From NCBI GenBank assembly GCA_965198045.1, contig CBDAOL010000009.1:1-64000 (forward strand): a stretch of DNA of 64,000 nt, in the 5' to 3' direction. Made by a program: the position numbers and the translations under genes. Position 1 is the stretch's first letter, and the number at the start of each line of letters is the position of its first letter. The notes under the pieces were generated by a model. The model did no database searches and had not been told where the DNA came from. It saw only the letters and a program-made list of their open reading frames with translations. Source of the DNA: CBDDEC01 sp965198045. Its GTDB lineage: Bacteria > Chloroflexota > Dehalococcoidia > UBA2979. Below are positions 51,141 through 59,934 of this stretch, piece by piece.

Positions 51141-51841
51141 TGCGCTGGCTGCTGACCGCTGTCGCAATCCTTGCGGTAAGCGCTGCCGGCTGCGGCGGCG
51201 GCGGCGATGACGGCACGCCCAGCCCGACGCCCACGCCGATCGACCCCGCAGCCCTGCTCGAACGCGCCGCGATTCGCATGGAGGGCGTTGCCGCGTTCCG
51301 CTTCGAACTCGACCACGCGAACGGTACGAGCGAGATCGTGCTGGGCATTCAGATGGAACATGCCGAGGGCGCCGTGGCCGGTCCGGACCGCCTCGAGGTG
51401 GAGGTCAAGGGCAAGTTCCTATCACTCAATGTCGAGGTCGGTGTGGTGATCCTGCCGGACGAGTCGTTCCTGCGCAGCCCGATCACCGGTAACTGGGAGC
51501 GCGAGAACGTCAACATCGACGCGTTCTTCGATCCTGCCGACGGTGTCACCGCGCTCATGCGCACCATCGAGGGAGCGGTGGTGGCGGGCACAGAGCGCAT
51601 CGACGGCATCGAGGTGGTGCGGCTGCGCGCTTCGATCGACACGGGCGAGCTGACGCTGTTCGGTGAGGACACGCTGGCGGGGGAGACGGTGGACGCCGAG
51701 GTTTGGATCGGCCTGGACGACCCGCTGGTGTACCGCCTCGAGCTGGAGGGGCCCGTCTTGTTCAGTGACAACGAGGACATCCGACGACGGCTCGACCTGT
51801 CCGACTTCGACGGCGACATCGTGATCGAGGCGCCGAGGTAG
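51140..51841 (+). CDS. LppX/LprAFG-family lipoprotein
   Basis: 233 residues. Signal peptide with the lipobox ending at Cys18 (LAVSAAGC), then a short Thr/Pro linker and the LprG-like fold that binds lipids between a curved beta sheet and helices (PDRLEVEVKG, DESFLRSPITGNWE, VDAEVWIGLDDPLVYRLELE). In mycobacteria LprG and a P55 MFS pump are an operon that exports lipids; here an MFS gene follows by one base. Lipid transfer between membrane and envelope is inferred. Confidence 0.78.
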   Translation: MRWLLTAVAILAVSAAGCGGGGDDGTPSPTPTPIDPAALLERAAIRMEGVAAFRFELDHANGTSEIVLGIQMEHAEGAVAGPDRLEVEVKGKFLSLNVEVGVVILPDESFLRSPITGNWERENVNIDAFFDPADGVTALMRTIEGAVVAGTERIDGIEVVRLRASIDTGELTLFGEDTLAGETVDAEVWIGLDDPLVYRLELEGPVLFSDNEDIRRRLDLSDFDGDIVIEAPR

Positions 51842-51842
51842 C

Positions 51843-53309
51843 GTGGCGACCACGGCCCCGAGCGCCGTCTCCTCGCAGCGCTGGCTGCTGGCGGCGGTCG
51901 CGGGCGGCGTCTTCATCGCGGCCGACGATCAGACCTCGATCGTCGCGGTGCTGCCACCGATCATTAACGACCTCGGCATCACGGTGGACGACTTCTACCG
52001 CTCCAGCTGGGTGATCAACGGCTACCTGCTGGGCTACATCATCGCGTTGCCCGTGCTCGGACGCGTGGCCGATGTCTACGGTCGGCGGCGCATCTTCGCC
52101 GCCGCGCTCGGCGTGTTCATGGTCGGCAGCGCCGCCGTCGCGCTGGCGCCGACGTTCGAGGTGCTCGTCGTGTCGAGGGCGCTGCAGGCGATCGGAGGTG
52201 GTGGCGTCGTGCCGGTCGCACTCGCCATCGTCGTCGACGAGTTGCCGCCGCCTCGACGGCTGTTTGGCCTCGGCGCGATCGCCGCGGCGTCCGAGGCTGG
52301 TGCGCTGATCGGGCCGCTCTGGGGCGGGGCGATCGCCGACTGGATCGACTGGCGGGCGGTGTTCTGGATCAACCTGCCGATGGCTGTGGTGCCGCTGCTG
52401 ATGGTGTGGCGTCGAGGCGAACCCAGGCGTCGCGGCGAACCCATCGATTGGCTAGGCGCAGCGATCCTGACGCTGACACTGGCCACACTCGTGGTCGCAC
52501 TCGTCGATGATCCAAACGATCGACGGCCGCCCGCTGCCACGATCGGGCTGGTCGCGCTGGCGGTGGCGGGCGGCGCGCTCTTCCTCGTGCGGGAGCGTCG
52601 CGCGGTGGCGCCGATGATCCGCCTCTCGATGTTCCGCGAGCGAGGCATCGCCGCGGCCAACGCGGCCAGCGTGCTACTGGGCATCGGGCTGATCGGCGTG
52701 CTGATCACTGTGCCGCTGTTCGTGAACCTCGTGCTCGCCGATGACCCGATCGACGGCGGCCTGACGCTGCTCCGCCTGACGGCGGGCGTGCCGGTCGGGG
52801 CGCTGCTCGGCGGCTGGCTCGCGTCGAGGGCTGGTCTGCGTGTCACGGCGACGGCCGGGTTGCTGCTCGCCTCGGTGGGTGCGCTTGGGATGCTGTCGTG
52901 GGATGTGGAGCTCGGCGAGGTCGCGCGAACGCTGCCCCTGGCGGTCGGGGGCTTCGGCTTCGGCCTCGTAATCGCTCCGCTCGGGGCCGCGGTGCTGCTC
53001 GACGTGGGCGAGGGTGAGCGCGCCACGGCATCCGGCTGGCTCACGCTCTCGCGCGTCTCCGGCATGCTCATCGGGACGGCGCTGCTGACCTCAACAGGGC
53101 TGGGGCGCTTCTACGGCCGCGCCGGCGAGATCGCATTCGACTCGCCGGAGTTCAACGATCTGATCCGCGCGGCGCAGGTCGAGACGTTCCACGAAGTGTT
53201 CGTCGCGATCGCGATCATCCTCGTCGCTGCTGCGGCGATCTCGACACTGCTCCCGCGGCACACGAGGGACGAACGCGAGGCAGCAGACCCATGGTGGACT
53301 GTGAGTTAG
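51843..53309 (+). CDS. MFS transporter (EmrB/P55-like, DHA2)
   Basis: 488 residues, about 14 hydrophobic helices. N-terminal ADDQTSIVAVLPPIINDLG and the MFS loop VLGRVADVYGRRRIF. It starts at a GTG one base after the lipoprotein stop, so the pair is cotranscribed. By analogy with mycobacterial lprG-P55 it may export lipid or drug; the substrate is unproven. Confidence 0.85.
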   Translation: MATTAPSAVSSQRWLLAAVAGGVFIAADDQTSIVAVLPPIINDLGITVDDFYRSSWVINGYLLGYIIALPVLGRVADVYGRRRIFAAALGVFMVGSAAVALAPTFEVLVVSRALQAIGGGGVVPVALAIVVDELPPPRRLFGLGAIAAASEAGALIGPLWGGAIADWIDWRAVFWINLPMAVVPLLMVWRRGEPRRRGEPIDWLGAAILTLTLATLVVALVDDPNDRRPPAATIGLVALAVAGGALFLVRERRAVAPMIRLSMFRERGIAAANAASVLLGIGLIGVLITVPLFVNLVLADDPIDGGLTLLRLTAGVPVGALLGGWLASRAGLRVTATAGLLLASVGALGMLSWDVELGEVARTLPLAVGGFGFGLVIAPLGAAVLLDVGEGERATASGWLTLSRVSGMLIGTALLTSTGLGRFYGRAGEIAFDSPEFNDLIRAAQVETFHEVFVAIAIILVAAAAISTLLPRHTRDEREAADPWWTVS

Positions 53310-53392
53310 TTCACAGCTACCCGTCAGGTTCCTGACACGTGCGTTCGCTGATGCATACCCGGATGTGCTCATCTTCGCGAGGAGGTGAGCAC

Positions 53393-53659
53393 ATGGCTGA
53401 CTACATCGTGACGATGGCGGCGAAGGACTCAGACGGCGACATCCTGGCTCTCTGCGGTAGCTGGGGCCGGCGCGAGAAAGCGGGCGCGATCGCGGACATC
53501 GAGAGCGGCGGGATCACCTACGACGCTCAGGCGCCGGGAACGGAGGCGGCTCGCGTCGAGACATTTGTCGACACCGGCCGCGTGAAGCACCTCCGACCGT
53601 CGCGGACCGGGATCCTCGCAACAACCTCGACAACCTGCCGGACTGTTAGCGCGGGCTAG
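53393..53659 (+). CDS. DUF3892-like small protein, frameshifted tail
   Basis: Begins ADYIVTMAAKDSDGDILALC after a GAGGAGG SD. The open frame ends with an atypical tail, but another frame near 53599 gives RDPRNNLDNLPDC and a UAG at 53647-53649, the ending usual for DUF3892 proteins. One base is therefore missing between 53597 and 53600, and the true product is about 85 residues. It is probably a small regulatory or binding protein; function unknown. Confidence 0.62.
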   Translation: MADYIVTMAAKDSDGDILALCGSWGRREKAGAIADIESGGITYDAQAPGTEAARVETFVDTGRVKHLRPSRTGILATTSTTCRTVSAG

Positions 53660-54069
53660 AGCCCGAGGAGCGAACTGAGGCCGCCCTGCTGGCGGTGGCG
53701 GCCCTGCTTCGTGACCGCGGCCTCGTCGAGGCCGGTCGCCGCGCCGTACGGTATCTCGTGGCGGTCGAGGAAGATCTCGACCTGGCCCGGGTTCGGCTCG
53801 GTGAGCATGATTCCACGGTCGTAGCCACGAGGGCTGCGGCCTGCGGGGAGCGGCTTCGGTTCTTCGATCGGGTCGAAGCTGTCGTCGGCCGCGATCACGA
53901 GCGTGGGCACCGACTCGTGGCCGGTCCAGCGCGTGACCTTCTCCCACGCCCCATCGTCGGCGTCGATGTCGAACTCGATGTACTCGAGGGGATTCGAGGC
54001 GATCCAACGCTCCCAGCGCATCATGTCCGGGCAGAACGAAGACCGTCCGTAGACCACGAGTCTCGCCAC
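53656..54069 (-). CDS. Glutaredoxin-like protein
   Basis: 137 residues from a GTG at 54069, preceded by a run of G (SD). Thioredoxin fold start RLVVYGRSSFCPDMMRWERW with a C-x-x-M site in place of CxxC, then the cis-Pro in HESVPTLVIAADD. A C-terminal extension (LDEAAVTKQGRH) has no clear match. It converges on the DUF3892 gene. The redox partner is unknown. Confidence 0.72.
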   Translation of the reverse strand: MARLVVYGRSSFCPDMMRWERWIASNPLEYIEFDIDADDGAWEKVTRWTGHESVPTLVIAADDSFDPIEEPKPLPAGRSPRGYDRGIMLTEPNPGQVEIFLDRHEIPYGAATGLDEAAVTKQGRHRQQGGLSSLLGL

Positions 54070-54169
54070 AGGTCCCCCCTGAACGACGGGGCAAGATCCC
54101 CTCGCCGCTGCCGCCAGCGTAGCGGTATGCCGAGTGAGGTCTGTAAGCCTCGGTACGCCACGGGCGTGG

Positions 54170-54625
54170 CTAGTCTCGCTCGCGGCTCCAGAGCGTCTCG
54201 AAGCCCTCGCCGCCGTTGATGGCGTCGAGGGTGTGCTGTGCTTCGCGCCAGCGTAGGTCCGCGAGTGCATGCTCGACGTCCTGGGTGACGTCGATGCCCT
54301 GCTCGAAGCGGATCCGTTCCACGGCCGCCGCCAGCACCGGGGCGTCGCGGAGGAACTGCGTCGAGTGCGGCCAGACGAAAAAGAGGAAGCCCTCTGGCGG
54401 TGGCAGGCCCGGGCGGCGTGTGTTCAGCCACTCGATGCGCTCGTAGGCGCCGGCGAGGGGCTCGACCACCTCGACGAGCGGCACGCTGTGTTCGTCCTCG
54501 CGGAGGTCGACGAGCAGCCGCTCGGCGCAGAACGGGAAGCCGAGCACGAAGATGTCGGCGCTCGACACCGCCTCGACGGCGGAGTCGAGGTCCAGTCCGA
54601 TGCCGTTGTCTCCGTAGACCGTCAC
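54170..54625 (-). CDS. Conserved hypothetical protein
   Basis: About 151 residues from a GTG at 54625 (GGGG upstream; an ATG at 54661 also exists but lies within the terminator flank). I recognise no named family. Visible features: an N-terminal alpha/beta segment (VYGDNGIGLDLDSAVEAVSS ADIFVLGFPF), an acidic middle and FFVWPHSTQFLRDAP, then a helical C-terminus. It lies 100 bp upstream of the glutaredoxin gene on the same strand. Confidence 0.5.
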   Translation of the reverse strand: MTVYGDNGIGLDLDSAVEAVSSADIFVLGFPFCAERLLVDLREDEHSVPLVEVVEPLAGAYERIEWLNTRRPGLPPPEGFLFFVWPHSTQFLRDAPVLAAAVERIRFEQGIDVTQDVEHALADLRWREAQHTLDAINGGEGFETLWSRERD

Positions 54626-54668
54626 GTGGCGTTCCCCGTCCTGTGCCGGCTCGTGCCGCAAGTTACGA

Positions 54669-54696
54669 CGAAGGGGCCGGTTGTCCGGCCCCTTCG
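54669..54696. terminator. Terminator downstream of groEL
   Basis: CGAAGGGGCCGG-TTGT-CCGGCCCCTTCG, perfect 12-bp arms, 28 bp past the groEL stop. Confidence 0.75.
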
Positions 54697-54724
54697 ATTG
54701 TATCGATCAACCTCGAGTGGCTGC

Positions 54725-56347
54725 CTAGTACATACCTTCCATCGACGGTGCGCCCATGGCTGCGCCGGTGCCGTCGTCCGGAAGGTCGGTGACCAGGCAA
54801 TTGGTGGTCAACACCATGCCGGCGATGGAGACGGCGTTGTCGAGCGCCGCCTTGGTAACCTTCGCCGGGTCGATGATGCCAAGCTCGACCATCTTGCCGT
54901 ACGAGTCCTGAGCGGCGTCGTAACCCTCGCCCTTCTTCAGTCCCATGACCTTCTGGACGATGACCGACCCGTCCTGGCCGGCGTTAGCCGCGATGCGGCG
55001 CAGCGGCTCCTCCAGCGCCCGACGCATGATGCGGGCGCCGGTCGCCTCGTCGGCGTCCGGGAGGTCGATCTTGTCGAGCGCCGGCAGCGCATTCAGGAAC
55101 GCGACGCCGCCGCCGGGAACGATGCCCTCCTCGACGGCCGCGCGGGTCGCCGACAGAGCGTCCTCGACGCGGTGCTTCTTTTCGGTCAGCTCGACCTCTG
55201 TGGCCGCGCCGACCTTGATGATGGCGACGGAACCGGCGAGCTTGCCGAGGCGCTCCTCGAGCTTCTCCTTGTCCCAGTCAGACGTGGCCTGGTCGAGCTG
55301 CGCGCGAATCATCTTCGTGCGCTCATCGACCGCCTTCTTCGTGCCCTTGCCCTCGATGATCGCCGTCTCGTCCTTGGTCACGACCACGCGGCGTGCACCG
55401 CCGAGGTCGGTCGGGGCGGCGTTCTCGAGCGTCAGGTTCAGCTCCTGCGAAATCAGGTTCGCACCGGTCACCGAGGCGAGGTCGCCCAGGTTTTCCTTGC
55501 GGCGGTCGCCGAAGCCGGGGGCCTTCACGGCCACGACGTTGACCGTGCCGCGGAGCTTGTTCACTGCCAGGGTGGCCAGCGCTTCGCCGTCCACATCCTC
55601 GGCGATGATGACGATGTCCTTCGACAGCTGGAGCTGCTTCTCCAGCAGCGGCAGGATGTCGTTCACGGACGAGAGCTTCTGGTCGGTCACGAGAATCGCG
55701 GGATTCTCGATGATCGCTTCCATCCGCTCGGGGTTGGTGACGAAGTAGGGCGAGATGTAGCCACGGTCGAAGGCCATGCCCTCGACGTATTCGATCTCGG
55801 TCTCGATGCCCTTCGACTCCTCGATGGTGATGACGCCGTCCTTGCCGGCCTCCTCCATCACGTCGCCGATCAGGTCGCCGATCTCAGTGGATGCGGCGGA
55901 GATGGCGGCCACCTGTGCCATCTGGTCGCGAGTGGTGACGCGGGTCGAGTTCTTTTCGACCGCCTCCTTGATCGCGCGGGCCGCGGCCTCGATGCCGCGC
56001 TTGAGCGCCATCGGGTCGGCCCCGGCGGCGACGTTCTTCATGCCTTCGTGCACGATCGCCTGGCCGAGGACCGTCGCGGTCGTCGTGCCATCACCGGCGA
56101 TGTCGTTCGTCTTGGAGGCGATCTCCTTGGCGAGTTGCGCCCCGATGTTGTCGAACGGGTCTTTGAGCTCGATGTCCTTGGCGATCGTGACGCCGTCGTT
56201 GGTGATGGTGGGAGCGCCGAACTTCTTGTCCAGCACGACGTTGCGGCCACGCGGGCCCAGCGTCATCTTCACCGCGTCCGCGAGGGCATCGATGCCGTCA
56301 CGGAGCGCCTGTCGGGCCGCCTCGTCGAAGACCAGCTGCTTTGCCAT
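54725..56347 (-). CDS. groEL: Chaperonin GroEL
   Basis: 540 residues from the ATG at 56347 (longer ORF to 56425). Group I chaperonin: KMTLGPRGRNVVLDKKFGAP, AGDGTTTATVLGQAIVHE and GAATEVELTEKKHRVEDAL. The C-terminus is GAPSMEGMY without the GGM repeat run. It folds proteins with GroES; no groES is beside it, so it is likely separate or this is a second copy. A CIRCE site upstream indicates HrcA control. Confidence 0.96.
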   Translation of the reverse strand: MAKQLVFDEAARQALRDGIDALADAVKMTLGPRGRNVVLDKKFGAPTITNDGVTIAKDIELKDPFDNIGAQLAKEIASKTNDIAGDGTTTATVLGQAIVHEGMKNVAAGADPMALKRGIEAAARAIKEAVEKNSTRVTTRDQMAQVAAISAASTEIGDLIGDVMEEAGKDGVITIEESKGIETEIEYVEGMAFDRGYISPYFVTNPERMEAIIENPAILVTDQKLSSVNDILPLLEKQLQLSKDIVIIAEDVDGEALATLAVNKLRGTVNVVAVKAPGFGDRRKENLGDLASVTGANLISQELNLTLENAAPTDLGGARRVVVTKDETAIIEGKGTKKAVDERTKMIRAQLDQATSDWDKEKLEERLGKLAGSVAIIKVGAATEVELTEKKHRVEDALSATRAAVEEGIVPGGGVAFLNALPALDKIDLPDADEATGARIMRRALEEPLRRIAANAGQDGSVIVQKVMGLKKGEGYDAAQDSYGKMVELGIIDPAKVTKAALDNAVSIAGMVLTTNCLVTDLPDDGTGAAMGAPSMEGMY

Positions 56348-56425
56348 GTGCGTCCTTCTCCGACTTCCGGCAGTGAACAGGGGGAGGCGCTCCGTTTGGG
56401 CGCGACCTGTACCGCCGATTCTCAA

Positions 56426-56452
56426 TTAGCACTCTCTGAAGCTGAGTGCTAA
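56426..56452. promoter_or_regulatory. CIRCE operator (HrcA-binding)
   Basis: TTAGCACTC-N9-GAGTGCTAA, a perfect CIRCE inverted repeat, 79 bp before groEL. HrcA represses heat-shock genes here in other bacteria. Confidence 0.93.
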
Positions 56453-56506
56453 TGGTTGTACAGAACTACCGAGCGAGGCGCAAGGCCCCGCCGTATCTTT
56501 CTCCGT

Positions 56507-57103
56507 TCACACCTGACCGGCAGCCCCCTGATCCGAGGCTCGCCAGACCCGTTCGGAGCGCTCGATCCGACCGATCCGGCGAGGTGGCCAGTACCGCCAG
56601 ACGGCCTCGCCGACGATGCGATCAGCGTCGATCGCGCCAAATTCCCGGCTGTCGGTGCTCTCTGCCCGTGAATCGCCGAGGACGAAGTAGTGCCCGCCCG
56701 GTACGGCGTGCACGCCGCGATAGCTCGACTCCGACGCCACGCCTCGCCGGTATGGCTCCTCGAGGACGCGCCCGTTGATCTCGACAGCGGCGCCCACGCG
56801 CAGCATTTCGCCCTCGAGCCCGACGATGCGCTTGAGCATCAACTCCGGCCTCGGCCCGACGCCAGCCGTCGTGGGCGCAGGCGGCGCTTGGAAGGCCACG
56901 ATCGCGCCCGCCGCCCGATCCCGTACCGGGCCGCCGAGGCGCACCAGCACGAAGTCACCAGGTGCGAGACCGGGCTGCATCGAATCGCCCGCGACCTCGA
57001 CGCGGCGCAGGCGACGTCGGACGGCGGCTGCGAGCAGTGAACCGATCGCTGCCAGGGCGAGCGCGGCCGCGAGGAGCCATCCAGCCGGCCGCGGCCTGTT
57101 CAT
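56507..57103 (-). CDS. sodX: Nickel-type superoxide dismutase maturation protease
   Basis: 198 residues. S26-type signal-peptidase-like protease: one N-terminal helix (GWLLAAALALAAIGSLLAA), Ser in VEVAGDSMQPGLAPGDF, Lys in ELMLKRIVGLEG and GGHYFVLGDSRAESTDS. It lies 40 bp downstream of sodN on the same strand, the arrangement of the Ni-SOD protease that exposes the N-terminal His. An ATG at 57103 or the longer ORF at 57187 may be used. A general signal peptidase cannot be excluded. Confidence 0.78.
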   Translation of the reverse strand: MNRPRPAGWLLAAALALAAIGSLLAAAVRRRLRRVEVAGDSMQPGLAPGDFVLVRLGGPVRDRAAGAIVAFQAPPAPTTAGVGPRPELMLKRIVGLEGEMLRVGAAVEINGRVLEEPYRRGVASESSYRGVHAVPGGHYFVLGDSRAESTDSREFGAIDADRIVGEAVWRYWPPRRIGRIERSERVWRASDQGAAGQV

Positions 57104-57143
57104 GGTCAGCCGTACGAGGGCAGGCGCACCCTCGGACGCTGGT

Positions 57144-57599
57144 CTAGCCCGCCTTCGTCGCCCAGAAGATCTCGGCGAACTCGTCAACGGCTCCGCGCAA
57201 TGCCTGCGCGTCGGCGATGTCGATGCCCTGCCGGCAGGCGCTGCCGAGTTGCATGATGCGCCAGACCTTCTCGTGGATGTCGGGGTACGACTCGACGTGC
57301 GGCGGCTTGATGTAGTCGCCCCAGATCACGCGCACCTCACGCTTGACTAGCTCGGAATGCTCCTCCTTGACGGCCACGTAGCGGGCGAAGGAGTTGGCCT
57401 TCTCGGCGCTGTCGATCTGACCGAGGTCGGCGATCAGGGTCATCATCTTCTCGACGGTCTCGGAGCCGGTCTGGGCGGCCTTCGGGTCGTAGATCCCGCA
57501 GGGGATGTCGCAGTGCGCGTGCGCGACCGTCTGTGGGCGGATCAGCGACTCAATCGCAAGTCGGATGTTCAAGGGGATCTCCTCGGTCTGCGGATGCAT
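57144..57599 (-). CDS. sodN: Nickel superoxide dismutase
   Basis: 151 residues. The Ni-hook motif HCDIPCGIYDP starts at His29; the preceding 28 residues are a propeptide that must be cut so that His becomes N-terminal and binds Ni with Cys30 and Cys34. The rest is the Ni-SOD helical bundle (ANSFARYVAVKEEHSELVK, IWGDYIKPPHVE, LGSACRQGIDIADA). It converts superoxide to O2 and H2O2. The start ATG at 57599 is set by the propeptide length. Confidence 0.9.
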   Translation of the reverse strand: MHPQTEEIPLNIRLAIESLIRPQTVAHAHCDIPCGIYDPKAAQTGSETVEKMMTLIADLGQIDSAEKANSFARYVAVKEEHSELVKREVRVIWGDYIKPPHVESYPDIHEKVWRIMQLGSACRQGIDIADAQALRGAVDEFAEIFWATKAG

Positions 57600-57696
57600 G
57601 GTTGGTCCTGTTCGCGGCCGCAGGCCACTGCCTCGGCGCGCGCCCGGCATGCTCGCGCGAGGCCGTCGAGGTGTCAACGCGTAACGGGGTGGCTGG

Positions 57697-58422
57697 CTAG
57701 TGAGCGTACGAGGTGAGCTCGACGCCGCCGGAGCGGCGGTCGGGGTCGTGCAGGCCCTCGTAGGGCGGGAACAGCGACTCAAGCTCACGCCGGATCGGGT
57801 CACCCTCCGGGAGGTAGGCTGAGAAGTCACCGTCGGGCTCGGGGCGTTCACGCTGGCCGGTCACACCGTGGTCTCGGATCTTGTCCTGCAGCATCATCAG
57901 GCCCTGCAGCAGCGACTCGGGGCGCGGCGGGCAGCCGGGGACGTAGACATCGACAGGCGTGACGAGGTTCACGCCGGGCAGCACGCTGTAGGCGTACGCA
58001 AACGGGCCGCCCATGATCGCGCACCCGCCCATCGAGATCACCCAGCGCGGCTCGGCCATCTGCAGGTAGATGCGGCGGACGACGGGCGCCATCTTCCAGG
58101 TCACAGTGCCGGCCACGATCATCAGGTCGGCCTGTCGGGGCGACGCCCGGAAGACCTCCGACCCGAAGCGCGCGATGTCATACCTCGAGGTGGCAGTCGC
58201 GATCATTTCGATCGCGCAGCAAGCCAGGCCGAACATCGCCGGCCAGAGCGATGACGATCGTGCCCAGTTGAGGATGCCGTCGACGGAGGTAACGAGAACG
58301 TTTTTCCGCAACTCCTCCTCGAGGTCGATCGAGGCGAGGTCCTCGGGCATGCCGAGCAGAGGGTGTGGGACCTGTACGCCGGGCGTCCCGGTGCGCGGGT
58401 CCACGAGCGGTTGGTCAACCAT
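57697..58422 (-). CDS. nuoB: NADH-quinone oxidoreductase subunit B
   Basis: 241 residues from the ATG at 58422 after GGGGGG. It carries the N2 cluster ligands Cys68, Cys69 (FGLACCAIEM), Cys134 (MGGCAIMGGP) and Cys164 (VPGCPPRPE). The C-terminal extension of about 60 residues is longer than typical. No other complex I gene is in the window, so this is an isolated subunit gene. It is 97 bp upstream of sodN but has its own start context. Confidence 0.92.
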   Translation of the reverse strand: MVDQPLVDPRTGTPGVQVPHPLLGMPEDLASIDLEEELRKNVLVTSVDGILNWARSSSLWPAMFGLACCAIEMIATATSRYDIARFGSEVFRASPRQADLMIVAGTVTWKMAPVVRRIYLQMAEPRWVISMGGCAIMGGPFAYAYSVLPGVNLVTPVDVYVPGCPPRPESLLQGLMMLQDKIRDHGVTGQRERPEPDGDFSAYLPEGDPIRRELESLFPPYEGLHDPDRRSGGVELTSYAH

Positions 58423-58527
58423 GCTGCCCCCCACCGGCGCGCGCACGACTCGGACGGAATCGTGCAGTTCTTCACACGCCTGTCGCCGAAATCGTAGCGA
58501 CGCGTGGAGGCGACGGCAAACCGGCTA

Positions 58528-59748
58528 CTAGTGAGCGTCGAGCCAGGGCAGCCATTCCGCGGGTGGCTCGTCGATGGGGACGGGAGAGAGGGCGCGGAAT
58601 CGCTCTACGACCGGCGGGAGGATCGCGAGCAGTCGATCAACATCCTCGGCGGTGTTCTCGCGACCGAAACTGAAGCGCAGCGAGCCGCGCGCGAGGTCGG
58701 CGGGCACGCCCATGCCGAGCAGCACGTGGCTCGGCTCAACCGAGCCGGTCGTGCACGCCGAGCCGGATGAGGCGGCGACGCCTGCGAGATCGAGCGCGAG
58801 CAGGATCGACTCGCCCTCGACGAACCCGACGACACAGCCGACGTTGCCCGGCAGCCGCTGCTCGAGGTCCCGTGGGCCGGTGATGCCCAGCATCGGGACG
58901 CGCTCGGGCAGCTCTTCGATCAGTCGCTGCTGCAGTGCGCGCTCGTGCGAGAGGTCGGCCTCGCGACGTTCCGCCGCCAGCGCCATCGCGGTGGCGAAGC
59001 CGACGATCGCCGCGGTGTTCTCCGTGCCCGAACGCAACCGACGCTCCTGGCCGCCGCCGACGTTCATCCCCTGCAGCGGCGTGCCCGAACGCACGTAGAG
59101 GGCGGCCGCACCTCGCGGGCCGTAGAGCTTGTGCGCCGTGAAGCTCATCAGGTCCACGCCCAGTCGGTCGACATGCACGCCCATGTGCGCGACCGACTGC
59201 ACCGCGTCGGTGTGAATCAGCGTGGACGGGTTGCGCTCGCGTACCGCGGCGCCGATCGCGGCGACGTCGTTGATCGATCCGACCTCGTTGTTCGCGTGCA
59301 TCACCGAGACGAGCACGGTGTCGTCGCGCACCGCTTCAGCGACCGCCGAGGGTTCGACGTGGCCGTCCACTTCAACGTCGACGACGGTGACCTCGGTGCC
59401 GTTGCGTTCCATCTGCTCAGCCGGGTCGAGGATCGCGTGGTGCTCGGCGCTGGTCGTGACGAGGTGCCGGCCTCGGCGGTCGGTGGCGGCGAGCACGCCT
59501 CGTAGCGCCAGGTTGTTTGACTCTGTGCCGCCCGAGGTGAAGACGATCTCGTCGGCGCTGGCGCCGAGCAGCGTAGCGACTACTGCGCGGGACTCGTCGA
59601 GCGCGCGGCGTGCCGCCTGCGCCTCGACGTAAATCGACGAGGGGTTGTGCCACCGCTCGGTGAGGTACGGCAGCATCGCCTCGACGACCGCCGGGTCCGG
59701 CGGCGTCGTGGCGGCGTGGTCGAGATAGATACGGCCGTCCTCGCTCAT
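58528..59748 (-). CDS. iscS: Cysteine desulfurase (IscS/NifS)
   Basis: 406 residues, class V PLP enzyme that releases sulfur from cysteine for Fe-S clusters and thiolation. IYLDHAATTPPDPAV, the PLP Lys207 (FTAHKLYGPRG) and the active Cys332 in SSGSACTTGS on a mobile loop. The Cys loop is of the long IscS/NifS group I type. TATCCT lies 6 nt before the ATG. A HesB/ErpA gene and a SufR-like gene are within 3 kb. Confidence 0.93.
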   Translation of the reverse strand: MSEDGRIYLDHAATTPPDPAVVEAMLPYLTERWHNPSSIYVEAQAARRALDESRAVVATLLGASADEIVFTSGGTESNNLALRGVLAATDRRGRHLVTTSAEHHAILDPAEQMERNGTEVTVVDVEVDGHVEPSAVAEAVRDDTVLVSVMHANNEVGSINDVAAIGAAVRERNPSTLIHTDAVQSVAHMGVHVDRLGVDLMSFTAHKLYGPRGAAALYVRSGTPLQGMNVGGGQERRLRSGTENTAAIVGFATAMALAAERREADLSHERALQQRLIEELPERVPMLGITGPRDLEQRLPGNVGCVVGFVEGESILLALDLAGVAASSGSACTTGSVEPSHVLLGMGVPADLARGSLRFSFGRENTAEDVDRLLAILPPVVERFRALSPVPIDEPPAEWLPWLDAH

Positions 59749-59754
59749 GGATCG

Positions 59755-59760
59755 AGGATA
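59755..59760 (-). promoter_or_regulatory. TANNNT box of the cysteine desulfurase
   Basis: TATCCT on the minus strand, 6 nt before the ATG at 59748, no SD. Confidence 0.45.
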
Positions 59761-59934
59761 CGACCGACGGCCAGCGACGCGCCGAGGTTCAGCCGGCCGG
59801 CCACGACCGCCGCTGTCCGATCATCGTTTGCCGACAGCGAGACGATGCGCGTTTGGCGCGCGCGCCGCGGTGCCCGCGCCCTCGGTCGACACGATCGGCT
59901 GGCGGTGTCGTGGTCCCGCCAGCCCTGGCGGACG

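Noticed and set aside
54269..56452. A 727-codon plus-strand ORF across groEL
   Set aside because: It is the antisense of groEL and shows no domain; the minus-strand reading is an intact chaperonin.
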